In this document: positions 6,002 through 9,616 of the stretch, piece after piece
Position numbering within the stretch: position 1 is the first letter of the stretch
Layout of the letters: each line of letters opens with the position of its first letter
Assembly (NCBI GenBank): GCA_003131665.1
Contig: PKWA01000003.1
Location: 5,033-14,648, forward strand
DNA: 9,616 nucleotides
Source: Acidimicrobiaceae bacterium
GTDB lineage: Bacteria; Actinomycetota; Acidimicrobiia; Acidimicrobiales; RAAP-2
Reading direction: 5' to 3'
The notes under the pieces: model-generated
The model's database searches: none
Told to the model about the DNA's origin: nothing
Seen by the model: the letters and a program-made list of their open reading frames with translations, nothing else
Position numbers and translations under genes: made by a program

Positions 6002-9000
6002 GGTAATTGAGGCGGCTATTCGTCAAGCCACGCTTCCAGGTTTCCGAGAAAGGCTGTTGGCTCGCGGCGAAGCGCGAGGGATGATCTGGAGAGAAGGAGT
6101 GCTTCCAGAGAACGCGCCGGTTTTCGATTCACTCTTAAGTTACGACCTTCTCTCCTATGGATATTCGCTGCTAGGAAACGCTCTGCGCCTCACCGAGTCG
6201 AACGGCACCAGCGAACTTAGTCGACGAGCATTCGAGAACTCGGCCGTTGCCATCGAAGCTGTAATCGCCCGAGGACCCGAGACCGAAGATCGAGGATTTC
6301 ATCGGGTAGTGGCCGCGGCCGCGTACCATCTTGGCAGCTACTCTGCCCGCGCTTACTCGCTACTTCAATCTGCACACGATAGTTCCCGGATTACAGTCTG
6401 CGAGCAGTGCCTCGTCCTACTTATGCGCCGCGATTTGAACGAACTTTCTCAGCTGATTTCTAATAAACGAGATGACAATTCAAGTTCAGATGAACAACTC
6501 GTAGCCAGTCTCCAGAATCTCCTCGAACCGAGCGAGGCAATTGACTCCTCCAATGAAGAGGAAACGGAAGACGTGATCGGTTTAGTTGAAGCTGTACTCA
6601 CCGATGCATTCATCGGTTCCCTAAGTATCGCAATGCTCGCCTTTGAACGCGGCGAGGTCGAGCTTCTGGATGACGCGATTAGTCGATTGCGAGTCGGGCT
6701 CGACGCTGCCGGCGAACTCAATATGGTTCCTCAGTGGTGGTGTCATCGCTTAGCAATTCATCTACTTGAGGGATTATGGGGCAATAGCTTTCATTCAGTA
6801 CTTCCCATAGGGTCAAATGGTGACTGGACTCGGTTACGCGAAACGTTCATCGCGTCACTTTTCCGTAGAGACCGAGCGGAAATTGACTTATGGCCATCGC
6901 AGGTTGAAGCGGCCTCACGGGTGTTGGACACGCAAGACAATCTTGTCCTCGCACTGCCCACGAGCGCAGGTAAGACGCGAATCGCAGAGCTGTGCATTCT
7001 CGCGACCTTGGCGAAAGGTAAGCGAACTGTATATGTGACGCCGCTTCGGGCTCTTTCGGCACAAACTGAAGCATCGTTGGGTCGAACATTCGTACCATTG
7101 GGAAAAACAATTTCATCACTCTACGGCGCTGCCGGAGTCAGTGGGGTGGACCAAGACATTTTGAGTGAAAGCGACATTGTCGTCGCGACGCCCGAGAAAC
7201 TTGATTTTGCTCTTCGAAATAACCCCAACCTATTGGATGACGTCGGACTTATTGTTCTGGACGAGGGTCACATGATCGGGGCGAACGAGCGCGAAATCCG
7301 ATATGAAGTCCAGGTGCAACAGCTTCTTCGCCGTTCTGATGCCGCTAATCGGCGTATTATCTGCCTATCAGCGATCCTCCCAGTTGGAGAGCGCGTCGAA
7401 GATTTCGTCAATTGGCTCACTGATGACAAGCCTGACGGATTGATCGCAAGCTCTTGGCGGCCGACCAAGCTCCGATTTGGCGAAGTCATTTGGCAGGGCG
7501 ATCGCGCGCGTCTCAGCGTGACGGTGGGTGATGAAGAACCCTTCGTCCCTCGTTTTCTCACACAATTTATTCCGCCGAATGGCCAACGGAGGACACCATT
7601 CCCAAGGGATCAACAAGAGCTTTGCTTGGGGGCCGCCTGGAGGCTCGTCGACGACGGGCAGACAGTCCTAATTTTCTGCCCAATGAAGTCATCGGTTAAC
7701 GCATATGCCAAAGTCATTGTCGACCTTCACAATCGAGGCGCTCTTCCTAACGTATTCGAGGGGGATGCAATTCAATTGAAAACTGCGCTGACGATTGGAG
7801 AAGAGTGGTTTGGATCGAACCACCCAATCCTCGCTTGCCTGAGAATCGGCGTAGCCATACACCACGGATCGCTTCCAACTCCTTATCGAAAGGAAATTGA
7901 AAAGCTCTTGCAACTAGGTGTACTCAAGATAACTATTTCGTCTCCCACTCTTGCCCAAGGATTGAATCTGTCCGCCAGCTCGTTGATCTTCCATAGCATT
8001 TGGCGGAGCGGCAAAATAATTGATACGTCAGAATTCCGTAACATCGTTGGCCGAGCGGGCAGGGCCTACGTGGATACAGCTGGCCTCGTAATTCTTCCGA
8101 TCTACGGTGACCCTCGCCAACCAAGACGAAATTGGAAGAAGCTCGTCGATGACAACGCTCTCCGTGACATGGCTAGTGGGCTTATGAAACTTGTGCAAGG
8201 GCTACTGATCAGGATGGCACGCAAGATCGGCAGTGGCGATTTCAATTCGCTGATTGAGTATGTTGCAGGTAATGCCGCATGGGATTTTCCCGAAATCGCG
8301 GAGGAAGAAGAAGAGGACTCAGCAAAGGCTCGACGAGATTGGATCACTCAGGTGGCCAGTCTCGACTGCGCATTGTTGAGCCTGCTCAATGATGCAGCCG
8401 TTGCGGAAAACGGCATTGAAATAGCGCTCGAAATCGCGCTTGAATCGTCATTGTGGGCGCGAAGCCTCGAGCGTCGCGAAGCCGAAGTGCAGACCGCGCT
8501 GCGCGCCGGATTAGCAGGGCGAGCCAACGTTCTTTGGAATCAATCAACTTTGGCTCAAAGACGAGGCTATTTTCTGGCAGGAGTGGGACTCGAAACTGGG
8601 CATCGACTCGACGAAGAAGCTAAAACTCTAATCCAAAACTTACTAAGCGCCGAGCAATGCGTCCTTAGCAATGATGATCAGGGTGCCATCGAAGCCATTG
8701 TGGGCTTTGCAACAATTGTCCTGAGCATTTACCCATTCGCACCACGAGCACTCCCGGCGAACTGGAAGGAGATCACTGCACAATGGCTGCAAGGCAAACC
8801 CGTGGTGGAAATTGCGACTGACGCCGATGTCGAAACGCTTGAGTTCATCGAGGACACACTTGGATACAGACTGTCGTGGGCGCTCGAGGCCGTACGAGTC
8901 CGATTTACACCCGAGGAAGTTGCTGACAGTGCTTTTTCGGTCGCAGTCCAATCTGTCCAAGGACTCGCGATGGCGGCCGTTGAAACTGGAACTCTCAATG

Positions 9001-9473
9001 GGTCAGCTTCCTTGCTCATGCGTGCTGGGTTCTCGTCACGATCGGGAGCGATCGCGGCGGTACTGAATGGAAACGGCCAATTCAATACACTGTCGCAACT
9101 CCATCGATGGTTGAATTCCGAAGACATCGTTCAACGATCGAGTGAGATAATCTGGCCGACCGAGTCCTCGCACGATCTCTGGACCGAATTTATCAGTCGC
9201 AATGTGACGTCCACTCTCAGAACTTGGACTCATACAGTTGAACTCGCAACCGTTTCGTGGCTGGACCGCCACAACTCAAGCAATGGAGACCAATACCGCG
9301 CAACCTCACTGACGAATGGCGAAACCGTTCTCGAGACCCCAGATGCACGACGCATAGGATCACTCGAACAGCCAATTAATCTCCAAAGAAACGGACTTCT
9401 CAGGGTCACGGGAACTTCGGAACAAAATATCGTCGAACTCAGCTACCGAGGTCCTTCAGACCTGCATACGTAA
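5985..9473 (+). CDS. hamB: HamB-like Ski2-type SF2 helicase, Hachiman sensor
   Basis: This 1162-residue protein has a helical N-terminal region (1-300) with no motif I know, followed by a full superfamily 2 core. Motif I is LPTSAGKT (324-331), Ia is TPLRALSAQ, then ATPEKLDF, motif II VLDEGH (424-429), motif III SAILP (462-466), motif V SSPTLAQGLNLS (652-663) and motif VI GRAGR (689-693). DEGH together with GRAGR points to the Ski2-like group. An acidic run lies near 771-776, and the last ~400 residues are unassigned. In Hachiman, HamB binds HamA, translocates on DNA and releases the nuclease when it meets aberrant DNA. The 17-nt overlap with the DUF1837 gene supports this over a lone repair helicase. 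All catalytic motifs look intact. I have no specific function for the long C-terminal region. Confidence 0.85.
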   Translation: MPEAVEVIEAAIRQATLPGFRERLLARGEARGMIWREGVLPENAPVFDSLLSYDLLSYGYSLLGNALRLTESNGTSELSRRAFENSAVAIEAVIARGPETEDRGFHRVVAAAAYHLGSYSARAYSLLQSAHDSSRITVCEQCLVLLMRRDLNELSQLISNKRDDNSSSDEQLVASLQNLLEPSEAIDSSNEEETEDVIGLVEAVLTDAFIGSLSIAMLAFERGEVELLDDAISRLRVGLDAAGELNMVPQWWCHRLAIHLLEGLWGNSFHSVLPIGSNGDWTRLRETFIASLFRRDRAEIDLWPSQVEAASRVLDTQDNLVLALPTSAGKTRIAELCILATLAKGKRTVYVTPLRALSAQTEASLGRTFVPLGKTISSLYGAAGVSGVDQDILSESDIVVATPEKLDFALRNNPNLLDDVGLIVLDEGHMIGANEREIRYEVQVQQLLRRSDAANRRIICLSAILPVGERVEDFVNWLTDDKPDGLIASSWRPTKLRFGEVIWQGDRARLSVTVGDEEPFVPRFLTQFIPPNGQRRTPFPRDQQELCLGAAWRLVDDGQTVLIFCPMKSSVNAYAKVIVDLHNRGALPNVFEGDAIQLKTALTIGEEWFGSNHPILACLRIGVAIHHGSLPTPYRKEIEKLLQLGVLKITISSPTLAQGLNLSASSLIFHSIWRSGKIIDTSEFRNIVGRAGRAYVDTAGLVILPIYGDPRQPRRNWKKLVDDNALRDMASGLMKLVQGLLIRMARKIGSGDFNSLIEYVAGNAAWDFPEIAEEEEEDSAKARRDWITQVASLDCALLSLLNDAAVAENGIEIALEIALESSLWARSLERREAEVQTALRAGLAGRANVLWNQSTLAQRRGYFLAGVGLETGHRLDEEAKTLIQNLLSAEQCVLSNDDQGAIEAIVGFATIVLSIYPFAPRALPANWKEITAQWLQGKPVVEIATDADVETLEFIEDTLGYRLSWALEAVRVRFTPEEVADSAFSVAVQSVQGLAMAAVETGTLNGSASLLMRAGFSSRSGAIAAVLNGNGQFNTLSQLHRWLNSEDIVQRSSEIIWPTESSHDLWTEFISRNVTSTLRTWTHTVELATVSWLDRHNSSNGDQYRATSLTNGETVLETPDARRIGSLEQPINLQRNGLLRVTGTSEQNIVELSYRGPSDLHT

Positions 9474-9616
9474 GGCGCGCAACCAACGTCTAAGGATCGA
9501 CAGCTTCAACCATTCCACAATACTTTCAGCCTTGAAAGACGTAAGGAAGAGTTACGTAGAGAGTGAGCTTCAAGGCATCTTGTAGCCAGCTCTGACCGGG
9601 CGTCGGGCGCGCAGCG
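9474..9616. other. End of window, no gene supported
   Basis: No terminator hairpin with a T-run follows hamB. On the minus strand one frame is open from the window edge to a TGA at 9528-9526 and another to a TGA at 9508-9506, so the 3' end of a convergent gene is possible. About 30-36 codons are too few to judge. The last 20 bases are noticeably richer in GC than the rest. Confidence 0.4.

Noticed and set aside
9358..9592. Open + frame spanning the end of hamB and the window tail, with protein-like composition
   Set aside because: It has no ATG, GTG or TTG start before the last few codons and overlaps the real end of the helicase gene.
1..9616. CRISPR array, tRNA, integrase, transposase or insertion sequence ends
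   Set aside because: No regularly spaced repeats, tRNA-like folds, recombinase motifs or flanking terminal repeats were seen.

Overview
This is a bacterial accessory region packed with defence-type genes, and most of it looks like a defence island. Taxonomy cannot be fixed from 9.6 kb. GTG and TTG starts are common, coding GC is about 50% with local swings, and there are no introns or plasmid, phage or rRNA markers. That fits a mid-to-high GC bacterium, possibly an actinomycete, but this is only a guess.

Left part (1-2746): two related restriction-modification-like cassettes lie tail to tail. Cassette A (+ strand) is the C-terminal end of an EcoRI-family adenine methyltransferase (1-246). 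An ATGA overlap couples it to an intact DUF262 plus HNH endonuclease (243-1325). Cassette B (- strand) is a complete EcoRI-family adenine methyltransferase (2746-1709). A GTGA overlap joins it to a remnant of the same kind of DUF262 protein (1712-1509). The remnant keeps only the first ~52 homologous residues and has lost the IDGQQR motif and the HNH domain. So one cassette seems functional and the other is a methyltransferase orphaned by decay of its nuclease.

Middle part (2747-5206): a 617-bp non-coding stretch with small inverted repeats and a possible promoter precedes a 448-residue RadA/Sms-like ATPase (3364-4710). It has Walker A, Walker B, the KNRFG motif and a degenerate Lon-like C-terminal domain, but lacks the usual N-terminal zinc finger, so it looks like an accessory paralogue and not housekeeping RadA. 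A 496-bp gap follows. It holds a doubtful 67-codon ORF and a strong 13-bp hairpin or dyad (5103-5136).

Right part (5207-9473): an overlapping pair encodes a DUF1837 nuclease (HamA-like) and a 1162-residue Ski2-like SF2 helicase (HamB-like). This is the two-gene architecture of the Hachiman anti-phage system: the helicase is thought to sense aberrant DNA and release the nuclease. The RadA-like ATPase is co-directional just upstream and could be an associated component, but that is inference from position only. The last 143 bp hold no gene I can support.
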